Positions 1 to 9,293 are shown, numbered from the stretch's first letter. The stretch: DNA of 64,000 nt from Mesorhizobium sp. WSM4313 (GCF_002294725.1 NZ_NSFT01000009.1:124001-188000); one strand, 5' to 3'. The notes: a model not told the origin generated them from the letters alone. Translations and numbers: made by a program.

Positions 1-161
1 CCAAAGCGGAGCTGAAGCGGTCGGCGGCGGAGCGCGAGGCACGGCGGAAGGGATCGAGCCTCAGGGGCGATACGCCTGACCTGGTCGATCCAGACGATCG
101 CAATATCCTTCGCGGCAAAAATCAAGAAAGTGCCCATAACAAGAATCGAGGTTCCAAGTAG
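1..161 (+). CDS. C-terminal end of an unidentified protein (partial)
   Basis: An open frame enters from the left edge (codons in phase with base 3) and stops with TAG at 159-161. The visible 52 or so residues are very charged, rich in Lys, Arg and Glu, and end in Asn/Lys/Arg-rich sequence. No motif is recognisable, so this may be the tail of a real upstream gene or simply open sequence. Bases 162-411 hold nothing I can identify except the approach to the cytochrome gene. Confidence 0.3.
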   Translation, partial: KAELKRSAAEREARRKGSSLRGDTPDLVDPDDRNILRGKNQESAHNKNRGSK

Positions 162-411
162 GACCGCCTTCCGCGGCAACCCCAGGGCCTCCCGGCAGCA
201 ATCGGTGCCTTCTCGATAATCTGTCTTTTGCGCAACTTGCCCGGATTCTCGACGAATAACTGTGATCGGCTTCGACGTGTTCGACTGGAAAAGGTCTCCA
301 GGCTGAACCACCGCCTTCGCTAGCGGTTGGCCACCAAAAGACCGCAGCCCCGGCGCCCGCGGGAATGGAACCTCGCCCATCCTGCAAAGTTAAAGCGCGG
401 GAGCGGTTGTC

Positions 412-858
412 ATGTCAGCAAACGCCGGCCTTCTGGTAGGCTTCGCATTTTGGTTTCTTGCCAGCAGCTGGGTCGCAGCCGAGGAAGCCGGGCATCGACA
501 AGCGAAGGTCGTCGAACCTCCGATCGAGCCCGCGACTTCGGCTGCGCCGCAATCCTCGAACCCAACCGCGTCCCAGGACCCGCCGGGCATCGGACTGTCG
601 CTGTTCCTGAGCAACGGTTGTGGTGCATGCCATACCATAAGAGGCACCGAGGCCCGCGGGACGATTGGCCCGGACCTTTCCTATGTCGGATCGCGATCAG
701 CGATTGGCGCCGGGGTCCTGCCTAACACCGAGGAAGCCATTGCACGTTTTGTCGCTCGCCCTGATCTGTTCAAGCCAGGCGTGAAAATGCCGGCGTTCGA
801 CATGCTGCCGCAAACCGAAATCCAGACGATCGCGCGATATTTGAAAGCCTTGCAATGA
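412..858 (+). CDS. Monoheme c-type cytochrome, exported
   Basis: The 148-residue protein has an N-terminal signal or anchor (residues 1-23, hydrophobic, ending VAAEE). A Pro/Ser/Ala-rich linker follows, then a cytochrome c domain with one CxxCH heme site (Cys70, Cys73, His74) and a likely Met axial ligand in the KMPAFDM segment. The layout resembles the cytochrome c domain often fused to oxidase subunit II. A GGGAG-like ribosome site precedes the ATG. It overlaps the next cytochrome by ATGA and lies upstream of a coxB whose product lacks a heme c domain. I infer that it delivers electrons to that oxidase. Confidence 0.85.
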   Translation: MSANAGLLVGFAFWFLASSWVAAEEAGHRQAKVVEPPIEPATSAAPQSSNPTASQDPPGIGLSLFLSNGCGACHTIRGTEARGTIGPDLSYVGSRSAIGAGVLPNTEEAIARFVARPDLFKPGVKMPAFDMLPQTEIQTIARYLKALQ

Positions 859-2018
859 CGCCTGGTTCTCGTACCGAATTCGGGACAGCGTCGTCCAATG
901 CTACTGCCGAAGAAGACGCCGTTCGCGTGGCGAACCAGCCGATGATGATCCGCGTGAAGCATGTCGTATTCGGCGCCATCGGTTTGCCTGTCGTCCTGTT
1001 GCTTGGGGCATGGATCGGCTTTTTCAACGTCGGCGCCAGCAGCGGCCATTGGAAGGTGACGGCCTGGTTCCTTCAACTCGCCATGCGCTCGGCCGTACGC
1101 ACCTATGCATTAGCCGTGGACGCGCCGAAAACGCTTGACCGGCGGGGGCTCCCGGCGGCAGCCGGACATTTCGCGCGAGGCTGCGCGATCTGCCACGGCG
1201 CACCCGGCGAGCTCCGCTCGCCGGCGGTGCTGCGGATGCTTCCGCAACCGCCGGATCTTGCGCTCACGGTCGGAGATTGGACCGACGCCCAGCTTTTTCG
1301 GATCGTCAAGCATGGAATACGGTTCACCGGCATGCCCGCCTGGCCGGCCCGCGACCGCGATGACGAGGTCTGGGCAATGGTTGCTTTCCTCCGGGAACTT
1401 CCAAAGCTCAATCCGAATGAATTTCGAGCGCTTGCCTTCAATGGCAGCGATGCTACCAGCAGCGATCGGCAACCCGCCACCCCGGATGTTCTCTCCGACT
1501 GCATGCGCTGCCACGGAGGCGACGGCGAGGGCAGGGGTGACGCCGTGCCCGTGCTGGCCGGGCAGAAAGAAGCTTACCTGCTCGCCAGCCTTCAAGCCTA
1601 TGCCAAAGGCGATCGCACGAGCGGCTTCATGGCTCTGCCGGTGACTGGCGTCGACCCCGCCGATCTGGCTGCGCTTGCCCGGTATTTCGCGGCGCAGCCG
1701 TCGGTATCAGCGGACCGCGATCAAGTTTCGGCGGAGGTGATCAACAAGGGACAGCAAATCGCTGAGGCCGGAATTCCGGAGCGGAACGTGCCTGCCTGTT
1801 CCGGCTGCCATCTCGGCTCCAACAAAAATCAGGTTTATCCACGCCTTAACGGTCAGCATGCCGCTTACCTGGAGCGGCAGCTGAAGCTGTTCCGGTCCGA
1901 GGACCGAGGCGGCACGCCGTTCTGGCATATCATGGCTACCGCAGCCCAACGCCTCACGGACGACGATATACGGGCGGTATCGGCCTATTTTTCCAGACGT
2001 GCTGAAGGTCCTCGGTGA
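855..2018 (+). CDS. Membrane-anchored triheme cytochrome c
   Basis: The 387-residue protein has a hydrophobic anchor at about residues 34-57 and three CxxCH sites (Cys110-His114, Cys216-His220, Cys315-His319). These form three tandem class I cytochrome c domains; the second and third carry the GDGEGR/GQ..AYL pattern of cytochrome c4/c553-like modules. Its start overlaps the stop of the preceding cytochrome (ATGA), indicating translational coupling. A Met-Met start near residue 30 is an alternative that would put the anchor right at the N-terminus. Expected role is periplasmic electron transfer to the oxidase encoded downstream. Confidence 0.85.
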   Translation: MTPGSRTEFGTASSNATAEEDAVRVANQPMMIRVKHVVFGAIGLPVVLLLGAWIGFFNVGASSGHWKVTAWFLQLAMRSAVRTYALAVDAPKTLDRRGLPAAAGHFARGCAICHGAPGELRSPAVLRMLPQPPDLALTVGDWTDAQLFRIVKHGIRFTGMPAWPARDRDDEVWAMVAFLRELPKLNPNEFRALAFNGSDATSSDRQPATPDVLSDCMRCHGGDGEGRGDAVPVLAGQKEAYLLASLQAYAKGDRTSGFMALPVTGVDPADLAALARYFAAQPSVSADRDQVSAEVINKGQQIAEAGIPERNVPACSGCHLGSNKNQVYPRLNGQHAAYLERQLKLFRSEDRGGTPFWHIMATAAQRLTDDDIRAVSAYFSRRAEGPR

Positions 2019-2222
2019 GCACAATGCGCCTGCTGTACAAGGCGCCTCGAAATCGGTTCAAGGAACTTTATCCCATCCTGCCAGTTCCAACTCCGCACAG
2101 ACGGCCTGAGCAGACAGCCGGCTGAAGCATCCTTTGCGGGTGAACCAGGCTGAATGCACTTCCGGCGGCCTTACGAGACATGGAATTTCGGGACTGCAGC
2201 CTGTCCCGGCCTCCTGTCGCAG

Positions 2223-2339
2223 CTATGGCGCGTAGATGCCGCAAAACAGAAGAACGCCGCCGATCAGGCAGAAGGCGAGGAGTGTCGCAACGTAGAACCC
2301 GTGTTCGCGGAAAATCCTGATATCGCGTTTCAGACTCAC
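2223..2339 (-). CDS. 38-residue single-pass membrane miniprotein (candidate)
   Basis: On the minus strand a GTG codon at 2339 is preceded by AAGAGG seven bases upstream. It opens a 38-codon frame: a basic, Arg/Lys-rich N-terminus, one hydrophobic segment of about 20 residues (YVATLLAFCLIGGVLLFCG) and a short tail ending IYAP. It is divergent from coxB, whose preferred GTG start lies 66 bases away, so both genes could share a promoter region. I do not recognise the family; small single-helix proteins near oxidase genes are often accessory subunits, but that is inference. Confidence 0.45.
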   Translation of the reverse strand: MSLKRDIRIFREHGFYVATLLAFCLIGGVLLFCGIYAP

Positions 2340-2405
2340 GGCTCAGCCTCTTCGACACTTTACGAAGCCCACAACACGGAACGGGACCGGCGAGTTCCGG
2401 ATCTT

Positions 2406-3230
2406 GTGTTTCGTCTGTTTCGGAGAGCCTCCAATTGGCGGGCGTTGGCCAGCCTTCCGGCTGCAGCCGGCGCTCTCGCCTCTGGCTGCACCGGTGTGCA
2501 GTCGGCCCTCGATCCGCACGGCGAGCAGGCCGACGCTCTGGCTGTTCTGTTCTGGATATTCACGGCCGTGCTCGGACTTGTCTGGCTGGTCACCATGGCC
2601 GGGTTGTTCTTCGCGCTGACACGCCGGCGAGATAGTCGCGGCGAACCGGCGCAAGCGCGTCCAGCCGTCAAACGGCAGGTGCGTATCGCCTTTGCTGCGA
2701 TGCTGGCATCGACCGTCATCATTCTCTCGGGCCTGACCGTGCTCAGCTTCGACGGACAAAGGATGGTTTTCAGGGATGAGGCCGGGGCGGCCGTAACAAT
2801 ATCCGTCATAGGACACCAATGGTGGTGGCAGGTCCGCTACGAAGGAAACAACGGTTTCGAAACGGCGAATGAGATTCGCATTCCGGTAGGCAGCGCGGTC
2901 GATATCAAGCTCACCACGGGTGACGTGATCCACTCGTTCTGGATACCGAGCCTTGCCGGCAAGCTCGATCTCATTCCAGGCAAAAGCAATGAACTCCGTA
3001 TCCAAGCGGACAAGCCCGGCGTGTACCGCGGCCAATGTGCCGAATTCTGCGGTCAGCAGCATGCGCATATGGCGATCTTCGTGGTGGCGCTGGAGCCGAG
3101 CGAATTCGAACGCTGGCGCGCAAAACAGGCCGCGCCGGCAAGGCCGATGGCTCATCTTACGAAGCAACAAAATGTCTTTGCTTCCGCTGCATCGTCTCCA
3201 TCCCCCGCCCTTTCGGAGCATTCGCGATGA
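2406..3230 (+). CDS. coxB: Cytochrome c oxidase subunit II, lipoprotein-type, without heme c domain
   Basis: The proposed GTG start at 2406 places a lipoprotein signal at the N-terminus (lipobox ending LASGC). Two transmembrane helices follow, then the CuA cupredoxin domain. The CuA ligands are visible: a VIHSFW histidine, then Cys211, Cys215, His219 and Met222 in the CAEFCGQQHAHM motif; the aromatic GHQWWWQ patch for cytochrome c docking is also present. The frame is open further upstream to 2154, but that stretch overlaps a divergent small ORF and does not look like oxidase sequence. There is no C-terminal cytochrome c domain; the separate cytochromes upstream may replace it. The stop overlaps the coxA start. 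Confidence 0.88.
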   Translation: MFRLFRRASNWRALASLPAAAGALASGCTGVQSALDPHGEQADALAVLFWIFTAVLGLVWLVTMAGLFFALTRRRDSRGEPAQARPAVKRQVRIAFAAMLASTVIILSGLTVLSFDGQRMVFRDEAGAAVTISVIGHQWWWQVRYEGNNGFETANEIRIPVGSAVDIKLTTGDVIHSFWIPSLAGKLDLIPGKSNELRIQADKPGVYRGQCAEFCGQQHAHMAIFVVALEPSEFERWRAKQAAPARPMAHLTKQQNVFASAASSPSPALSEHSR

Positions 3231-5140
3231 GCCAGGCGGTCGAAGAACGTCACGAAACCCGTGACACCGATCTGGGTGACGAGGAGCTGCGCGCAAGGCT
3301 GAGCAAGACCTGGGGCACGGCGCGTGGTCTGATAGGCATTCTTTCGACAGTCGATCACAAGATCATCGGCATTCGCTATGCCGTCACTGCCTTCGTCTTC
3401 CTGTTGGCCGGCGGCATCATGGCGATCATCATGCGGCTGCAGCTCGCACGGCCGGACAGCCACTTCGTCGACGCCGAGCTCTACAACCAGCTTTTCACCA
3501 TGCATGGCACAACGATGATGTTCCTGTTCGGGGTGCCGGTCGGCGAGGCGTTCGCCGTCTATCTGCTGCCGCTCATGGTCGGCACCCGCAACATCGCCTT
3601 TCCGCGTCTCAATGCCTTCTCCTACTACGTCTATCTGTTCGGCGGCCTGATGTTGTGGGGCGCTTTCGCGTTGAGCATCCGCCCTGATGTCGGCTGGTTC
3701 TCCTATGTGCCCCTCGCAAATCTGAATTTCACTCCAGGCAAGGGGCCGGACTACTGGGCGCAGATGATCACTTTTACCGAAGTCGCGGCGCTCGCAGTCT
3801 CGGTGGAGATCGTCGTCACAGTCCTGAAGCAGCGCGCGCCGGGCATGACGCTTGACCGCATTCCACTCTTCGTATGGACGATGCTCGTCCATTCCTTCAT
3901 CATCATCTTCGCCATGCCGGCGATCATGCTCGCCTCGTCTATGCTGATCATGGAGCGGCTGGTCGGCACGCAGTTTTTCAATCCGGACGCGGGCGGCGAT
4001 CCGCTGCTTTGGCAGCACCTTTTCTGGTTCTTTGGTCACCCCGAAGTCTACATCATCTTCCTGCCTGGAACCGCTTTCGTGTCGGCGATCGTGGCGACAT
4101 TCTCCCGGCGGCCGGTCTTCGGCTATTTGCCGATGGTGCTGTCGCTGATCGCGATCGGCTTTTTGTCCTTTGGCTTGTGGGTTCACCACATGTTCGTGAC
4201 CGGCCTGCCTGAAATCGGCGCCGCATTCTTCACCGCCTCCAGCATGGCTATAGCCATTCCAAACGGGGTCCAGATATTCTGCTGGATCGCGACGCTGTGG
4301 GACGGCAAGCCGGTGCTCAAGACGCCGTTGATCTTCGTGCTCGGTTTCTTCTTCATCTTTGTCGCCGGCGGGCTCTCCGGCGTGATGCTGGCGTCGGTGC
4401 CAATCGATACGCAGGTGCACGACACCTATTTCGTCGTCGCTCATTTCCATTACGTGCTTATAGGCGGCACCGTCTTTCCGCTTGTCGCGGCCGTCTACTA
4501 CTGGTTCCCGAAAGTGACGGGCCGGCTCATGGATGAGCGGCTTGGCAAATGGCAGTTCGTCCTCGCCTTCACTGGTTTCAACGTCACGTTTTTTCCGATG
4601 CACCTGCTCGGCCTGCATGGCATGCCGCGCAGGGTCTACACTTACCCTGCGGAGATGGGCTGGGGCGGGCTCAACCTGCTCGCCAGCACCGGCGCGCTGC
4701 TGTTCTTCGCAAGCTTTCTACTCATGCTCTACAACATGATTGCCAGCGCCCGCTCCGGCGCCCTTGCCGGCGACAATCCCTGGGGCGCCGACACGTTGGA
4801 GTGGGCGACCAGCTCGCCGCCCCAGCCGCAGAACTTCGATCGCATTCCCTGCGTCACAAGCGGCTCGCCGCTATGGGATAAGGGCGATGACAAGGCGGTG
4901 GTCGGCGGCCTCAAGGTTGATGAGCGCGAACTGCTCGTGACGAGCGTCACGGAGGCTCGGCCTGACATTCGCGAGGAATCGCCGGCGCCCTCGATCTGGC
5001 CCTTTCTGGCGGCGTTTGCCACAGCCGTCGCGTTCATCGGCTCGATCTACACGCCCTGGGCGGTTACTTGGGGTTCGCCCGTCGTCGCCATCGTGCTGGT
5101 CGCCTGGTTCTGGCCGAAAACCATCGAGGAGAATGTCTAG
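3227..5140 (+). CDS. coxA: Heme-copper oxidase subunit I (with E-type D-channel motif)
   Basis: This 637-residue multi-pass protein is the catalytic subunit that binds heme a, heme a3 and CuB. It carries the HPEVY motif (the CuB His, the channel Glu and the cross-linked Tyr), the WxHHMF pair of CuB histidines and the HDTYFVVAHFHYVL heme ligand segment. GHPEVY with glutamate is the mark of A1-type oxidases. Extra transmembrane sequence after residue 560 is typical of the longer caa3/ba-like subunit I forms. The ATG at 3227 overlaps the coxB stop; an in-frame extension upstream belongs to coxB in another frame. Confidence 0.93.
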   Translation: MSQAVEERHETRDTDLGDEELRARLSKTWGTARGLIGILSTVDHKIIGIRYAVTAFVFLLAGGIMAIIMRLQLARPDSHFVDAELYNQLFTMHGTTMMFLFGVPVGEAFAVYLLPLMVGTRNIAFPRLNAFSYYVYLFGGLMLWGAFALSIRPDVGWFSYVPLANLNFTPGKGPDYWAQMITFTEVAALAVSVEIVVTVLKQRAPGMTLDRIPLFVWTMLVHSFIIIFAMPAIMLASSMLIMERLVGTQFFNPDAGGDPLLWQHLFWFFGHPEVYIIFLPGTAFVSAIVATFSRRPVFGYLPMVLSLIAIGFLSFGLWVHHMFVTGLPEIGAAFFTASSMAIAIPNGVQIFCWIATLWDGKPVLKTPLIFVLGFFFIFVAGGLSGVMLASVPIDTQVHDTYFVVAHFHYVLIGGTVFPLVAAVYYWFPKVTGRLMDERLGKWQFVLAFTGFNVTFFPMHLLGLHGMPRRVYTYPAEMGWGGLNLLASTGALLFFASFLLMLYNMIASARSGALAGDNPWGADTLEWATSSPPQPQNFDRIPCVTSGSPLWDKGDDKAVVGGLKVDERELLVTSVTEARPDIREESPAPSIWPFLAAFATAVAFIGSIYTPWAVTWGSPVVAIVLVAWFWPKTIEENV

Positions 5141-5737
5141 ATGGCCCGCAGCGTCATCGATGTCTCGGGTTTGCCGACCTATGCCTTCGGTTCGCGTGTC
5201 ACCCCCTGGTGGGGGACCTTCTCGTTCTGCCTGCTGGAGGGAACTGGCTTCGCCCTCGGCATCGGAGGCTATCTCTACCTGGCCGTCACCAACAAGGACT
5301 GGGCGAAGGACGCGGTGCCTTTGAGCCTGCTCTGGTCGGCGCTCTTCACGCTCGTCCTTGTCGTCAGCGCACTACCGAATTTCCTGATCAAGCGAGCAGC
5401 GATGCGGGAGAGCTTGCGCTCGGTCCGTCTGCTGCTGCTGATCATGAGCGCGATCGGGCTGGTGCTTATCGGGCTGCGCATCATGGAATTCTCGGCCTTG
5501 CCGGTACGCTGGAGCGACAATGCGTATGGCTCCTTTGTCTGGCTCCTTCTCGGCCTGCATGGCGTGCACGTCCTCACTGACGTCGCCGACACGTTGGTCC
5601 TGGCCGTGCTGATGTTTACGCGGCACGGAACGGGCAAACGCTTCAGCGATGCCGAAGACAATGCTTTCTACTGGTATTTCGTCGTGCTCTCATGGCTGCC
5701 CCTCTATGCCGTGCTCTATTGGCTGCCGAGATTGTGA
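5141..5737 (+). CDS. coxC: Cytochrome c oxidase subunit III
   Basis: The 198-residue membrane protein starts directly after the coxA stop. It has about five predicted helices and the WWGTFSFCLLEGTGF and LLGLHGVHVLTD segments characteristic of the COX3 family; LHGxHV is the conserved family signature. It is short relative to seven-helix subunit III, as is usual for caa3-type operons. It stabilises proton uptake by subunit I and lies in the same operon with no intergenic gap. Confidence 0.9.
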   Translation: MARSVIDVSGLPTYAFGSRVTPWWGTFSFCLLEGTGFALGIGGYLYLAVTNKDWAKDAVPLSLLWSALFTLVLVVSALPNFLIKRAAMRESLRSVRLLLLIMSAIGLVLIGLRIMEFSALPVRWSDNAYGSFVWLLLGLHGVHVLTDVADTLVLAVLMFTRHGTGKRFSDAEDNAFYWYFVVLSWLPLYAVLYWLPRL

Positions 5738-6681
5738 TGCGGATCGCCCGCTCCGTCGGCGAGGCATCTTTGCTCGCAGCATGTGTTTCGGCGCTGTGCA
5801 CCATGCCGGCGCCCGCCGCATTCGCACATGGTGCAGGCCAAGGAACCGGCGGCTGGTCCATCACCGGCTTGACCGTTATTCCGCTTGGCGTCGCGCTGCT
5901 TATCTACAGCGGTGGCATTGCGCGGCTGTGGCGGCGGGCAGGAGCGGGGCGTGGCGTCGCATGGTGGCAACTGGCCTGCTTCGCGATAGGGTGGTCAGCG
6001 CTTGCCGCGGCCCTGATGTCGCCGCTGCATGAATTGGGCGAGCGGCTCTTTACGGCGCATATGCTCGAGCATGAGGTCCTGATGGTGGTCGCTGCTCCTG
6101 CGCTTGTCCTGTCGCGCCCGTTCGGCGCCATGATGTGGGCGCTCCCGCCCGTCATACGACGCCGCCTGGCGCGCGCGTCGCGATGGCCGGTCTTGCGAAT
6201 AACATGGCGAGGCCTGATTGAGCCGGCCTCCGCAACGATCCTGCACGGCCTTGCCATCTGGTCATGGCACATGCCGGTTCTCTTCGATGCTGCACTCGCA
6301 AGCGAGCCGGTGCACTGGCTGCAGCATTTCAGCTTTCTGGCAAGCGCGCTGCTCTTCTGGTGGGCCTTACTCAATGGCCGGGCGCGCCGGAGAGGCTACG
6401 GCGCGTCGGTGTTCTATCTGTTCTTCACCTCGATGCATTGCGGGCTGCTCGGCGCGATTCTGGCCCTGTCAAAAAATGAGCTGTTCGTTCCGAGGAACTC
6501 AGTGGCGTCACAATGGGATCTGACCGTTCTCGAAGACCAGCAACTTGGTGGCTTGATCATGTGGGTGGGGGCCTCCGCCTTCTACTTGGCGGCCGCATTG
6601 ATCCTGGCAGCTTTTTGGATCGGAAGCGGATCGTCCGCCACGAAGAAGGTCGCCGGCACTGCGAGTTCCATGCGAAATTAA
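5737..6681 (+). CDS. ctaG: CtaG-like caa3 oxidase assembly protein
   Basis: The 314-residue protein starts at an ATG that overlaps the coxC stop (TGATG); an upstream in-frame ATG inside coxC is less likely. An N-terminal signal sequence ends near AFAHG, followed by about seven transmembrane helices. The HELGERLFTAHMLEHEVLM segment has the spaced histidines of the Caa3_CtaG family, proposed to bind copper during CuB assembly. This is the integral membrane CtaG of Gram-positive type rather than Cox11. It is the last gene of this oxidase operon. Confidence 0.85.
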   Translation: MRIARSVGEASLLAACVSALCTMPAPAAFAHGAGQGTGGWSITGLTVIPLGVALLIYSGGIARLWRRAGAGRGVAWWQLACFAIGWSALAAALMSPLHELGERLFTAHMLEHEVLMVVAAPALVLSRPFGAMMWALPPVIRRRLARASRWPVLRITWRGLIEPASATILHGLAIWSWHMPVLFDAALASEPVHWLQHFSFLASALLFWWALLNGRARRRGYGASVFYLFFTSMHCGLLGAILALSKNELFVPRNSVASQWDLTVLEDQQLGGLIMWVGASAFYLAAALILAAFWIGSGSSATKKVAGTASSMRN

Positions 6682-6992
6682 TTGTCATCCAGAAGCGTTG
6701 AAGGCAGCAGGGCCTCGTCCTCGGTCTCGTCTCCGGTAGAGATGCCGATCGGTGCGACTGGATTATCCGGTCCTCAAATCCTGCCCATGAGAGCCAGGAC
6801 TATCAAGATGATAAGTATGACGCCGACGAGGCTTGAAGGCCCGTAGCTCCAACCTGAGGAATACGGCCAAGCCGGGATCGCGCAGTTCTTCCGACGCCAC
6901 GCACGACGCCTGATGACCGTCTACCTCCAGCGCTTCGCGCAACAAGTCGAGACCGTCGACATGGAGACGTTTCTCTCGGCCTGGACCTGAAG
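6682..6992. other. Intergenic region with gene debris
   Basis: Between ctaG and the molybdopterin oxidoreductase there is no complete gene. It contains a recognisable DUF3309 C-terminal fragment (6774-6881, minus strand, listed separately). About 100 bases (6885-6990) can be read on the minus strand as a peptide faintly like the start of a response-regulator helix region (DLLREALEVDGH), but this is too short to call. Confidence 0.6.
6774..6881 (-). pseudogene. Truncated DUF3309 small membrane protein
   Basis: Minus-strand codons give 35 residues beginning AIPAWPYSSGWSYGPS, then a hydrophobic run ending LALMGRI and a stop at 6774. This matches the C-terminal two thirds of DUF3309 proteins, which are about 50 residues with an N-terminal hydrophobic segment, then PxWPYSxxWGYxPS and a second hydrophobic segment. 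The expected N-terminal helix is absent: upstream codons read WRRKNC and there is no suitable start. The gene was probably truncated by an insertion or deletion next to the oxidoreductase gene. Confidence 0.6.
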
Positions 6993-9293
6993 CTATGCGA
7001 CGATCCTCACCGGCACCGACTTCGCCGCCGGGACGTGCGCTTTATGAGCCCTGTGCCACAGCGGAATCAAAGGATTGAGTTCGGGATAATAGCCAGCGCA
7101 GTTGCCGCTTGGTATGGAGTAAGGCGTGACCCGCAGGCCTCCCACCCGCCGCTCGACGCCATCATCGGCATGCGCCTCGAGAGCGACTTCCTGCCCGGCG
7201 CTGAGCCCCATCCGTCGGATGTCTTCCTCGTTCATCAGCAGGACCATTCGCGTTCCGATGATGCCGCGCAACCGATCGCGATAACCATACACGGTCGTGT
7301 TGAACTGGTCGTTCGACCGTACTGTGATCAGCGTCAGTACGTCCTCGCCCGACACATCGATGTCGGGGTCGGTTTCTAGCGTGGTGGGCAGCTTGAAATT
7401 CGCCTTTTTGTTCGGCGTTTGCCAGACGCGCTTCGACGCCTTGATGTCGCGATGGAATCCACCCGGCGTGAGGAAGCGTTTGTTGAAATCCTTGAAATGT
7501 GCCGGGAAGCAGCGCTCGATCTCGTCGCGGATGCGGGAATAGTCAGCGACCCAGTCGTCCCAGGGAATCGAACTCATGCCGGCGACGGTCGCCTTGGCGA
7601 GTTCCGCGACAATGCTCGGCTCGGACATGAGATGCTCGCTCGGTTTTGGCCGCGACCCGAAGGAGCCGTGAATGCAGGCGGTCGAATCCTCCATCGAGAC
7701 CCATTGCGGCCCGCTGGCCTGAATGTCCTTCTCCAGCCGAGACAGGCATGGCAGCAGATACGTGACTTTCCCGGCGATCAAATGGCTGCGGTTGAGCTTG
7801 GTCGCGATCTCGACGTGCAGGTCGAGGTTCCGCCAGGCCTTCTCGACCAGTCCGGTTTCCGGAACGGCCCGCACGAAATTTCCGCCGAGTCCGACAAAAC
7901 CGCGAACCCGCCCGTCGATCAAGCCCTCGCACGTCTCGACGGTATCGAGCCCCTTATCCCGCGGCGGCTCGAAGCCGTAGAAGTCGCGAAATTTGTCGAG
8001 CGGAACAAGCTCCGGCTTTTCGGAAATGCCGACCGTTCGCTGTCCCTGCACGTTGGAGTGTCCGCGCAACGGCGATATGCCGGCTCCGGGCTTGCCGATA
8101 TTGCCGCGCATGAGCAGCAGGTTGCACAGCATCTGCACATTCTCGGTGCCGTGGCGATGCTGAGTGAGCCCCATGCCGTAATTGCCGATGACCGCATTGG
8201 CCGAACTGTATATTTCAGCGACATGTTCGAGATCAGCCCGCGAGATGCCGGAACGTCGAACGATGTCTTCCCAATCGGTCGCGCGCAGATAGGCTTCGAA
8301 GTCGGCAAAGCCGTATGTATGCTCCTCGATGAAAGCGGTATCGAGGACGCGTTTTCCGCCTCGCTCTCGGGCTGCGTCATCGAGCGCCAGCACAGCCTTG
8401 GCGATACCAGTCATGGCCGCAATATCCCCGCCCGCCCGGATCTGGAAGAAATCGCTCGACATCTTCGTCCCTGGCCCTGGCGACAGCATCTCGACCGGGT
8501 TCTGCGGGTTCTTGAATCTCACCAAGCCCCGCTCCCGCAGAGGGTTGAAGGTGATCACCGGGACACCGCGCTGGCGAGCGTCCTCGATGGGGTGTAACAG
8601 GCGCGGCGCGGTGACACCGGTATTGTGGCCGAAGAAGAACATCATGTCGGATTTGGCGAAGTCCTCCAATTGCACCGTGCCGACAGGAGAGCCGATCGAT
8701 TCCGGTAGGCCGACCGACGTCGACTCGTGACACATGTTCGAGGAATCGGGCAGGTTCGAAGAGCCGTAGATGCGGGCGAAGAGCTGATACATGAACGAGG
8801 CCTCGAGCGAGGCGCGTCCGGACGTGTAGAAGACCACGGACTTCGGGTCGAGGCGCCTGAGCTGAGCGCCCATATCGCCGAACGCGTCCGGCCACGCCAC
8901 AGGCTCGTATCTGTCGGTGGCGCGATTATAGCGCATCGGCTCCGTCAGGCGTCCCTGTTTCTCAAGATCGTGATCCGGCCAATCCAGGAGTTCGGTCACT
9001 CTATGGGTGGCAAAGAAGGACGGCTCGCAGCGCCTGCTGGTCTGCTCCCACATCGTTGCCTTGGCGCCGTTCTCGCAGAACTCGAAAGGCCGCGGCTCGG
9101 CCGGCTTCGCCCATGAGCAGGAGACGCACATGTAGCCGTCCGCCTTGTTCTGCTTCAGCAACGTGCTCCATATGTCGGACAGCAGCAGCCCCTGGTCCCG
9201 CGCGTTGCGGATCAGCGACTTGAGCGAGCCCCATCCGCCGGTCGGATGATTGTATTTCTTGATCTCGACGCGATCGGTGACAGCAGGTTCCAT
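6993..9293 (-). CDS. FdhF/YdeP-family molybdopterin oxidoreductase
   Basis: The 766-residue protein belongs to the molybdopterin oxidoreductase superfamily. The N-terminal CVSCSWAKP segment and CENGAKA are typical of the YdeP branch (formate-dehydrogenase-like alpha subunits with few Fe-S cysteines). Further along are the cofactor-binding segments GHNTGVTAPRLLHPIEDA, ISPLRGHSNVQG and a C-terminal MoCo-dinucleotide domain (QFNTTVYGYRDR, GNCAGYYPELNPL). There is no Tat signal, so it should be cytoplasmic. A GGA-type ribosome site lies just before the ATG. No partner subunit or fdhD is adjacent; both flanks carry gene remnants, suggesting that it sits on a transferred segment. Substrate is unknown. 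Confidence 0.85.
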   Translation of the reverse strand: MEPAVTDRVEIKKYNHPTGGWGSLKSLIRNARDQGLLLSDIWSTLLKQNKADGYMCVSCSWAKPAEPRPFEFCENGAKATMWEQTSRRCEPSFFATHRVTELLDWPDHDLEKQGRLTEPMRYNRATDRYEPVAWPDAFGDMGAQLRRLDPKSVVFYTSGRASLEASFMYQLFARIYGSSNLPDSSNMCHESTSVGLPESIGSPVGTVQLEDFAKSDMMFFFGHNTGVTAPRLLHPIEDARQRGVPVITFNPLRERGLVRFKNPQNPVEMLSPGPGTKMSSDFFQIRAGGDIAAMTGIAKAVLALDDAARERGGKRVLDTAFIEEHTYGFADFEAYLRATDWEDIVRRSGISRADLEHVAEIYSSANAVIGNYGMGLTQHRHGTENVQMLCNLLLMRGNIGKPGAGISPLRGHSNVQGQRTVGISEKPELVPLDKFRDFYGFEPPRDKGLDTVETCEGLIDGRVRGFVGLGGNFVRAVPETGLVEKAWRNLDLHVEIATKLNRSHLIAGKVTYLLPCLSRLEKDIQASGPQWVSMEDSTACIHGSFGSRPKPSEHLMSEPSIVAELAKATVAGMSSIPWDDWVADYSRIRDEIERCFPAHFKDFNKRFLTPGGFHRDIKASKRVWQTPNKKANFKLPTTLETDPDIDVSGEDVLTLITVRSNDQFNTTVYGYRDRLRGIIGTRMVLLMNEEDIRRMGLSAGQEVALEAHADDGVERRVGGLRVTPYSIPSGNCAGYYPELNPLIPLWHRAHKAHVPAAKSVPVRIVA

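Noticed and set aside
3152..4618. 488-codon minus-strand frame opposite coxA
   Set aside because: Charged, repetitive composition typical of antisense to membrane-protein codons; no domain.
6885..6990. Peptide faintly like a response-regulator N-terminus on the minus strand
   Set aside because: About 35 residues, no conserved Asp pair, and equally readable on the plus strand; not supportable.
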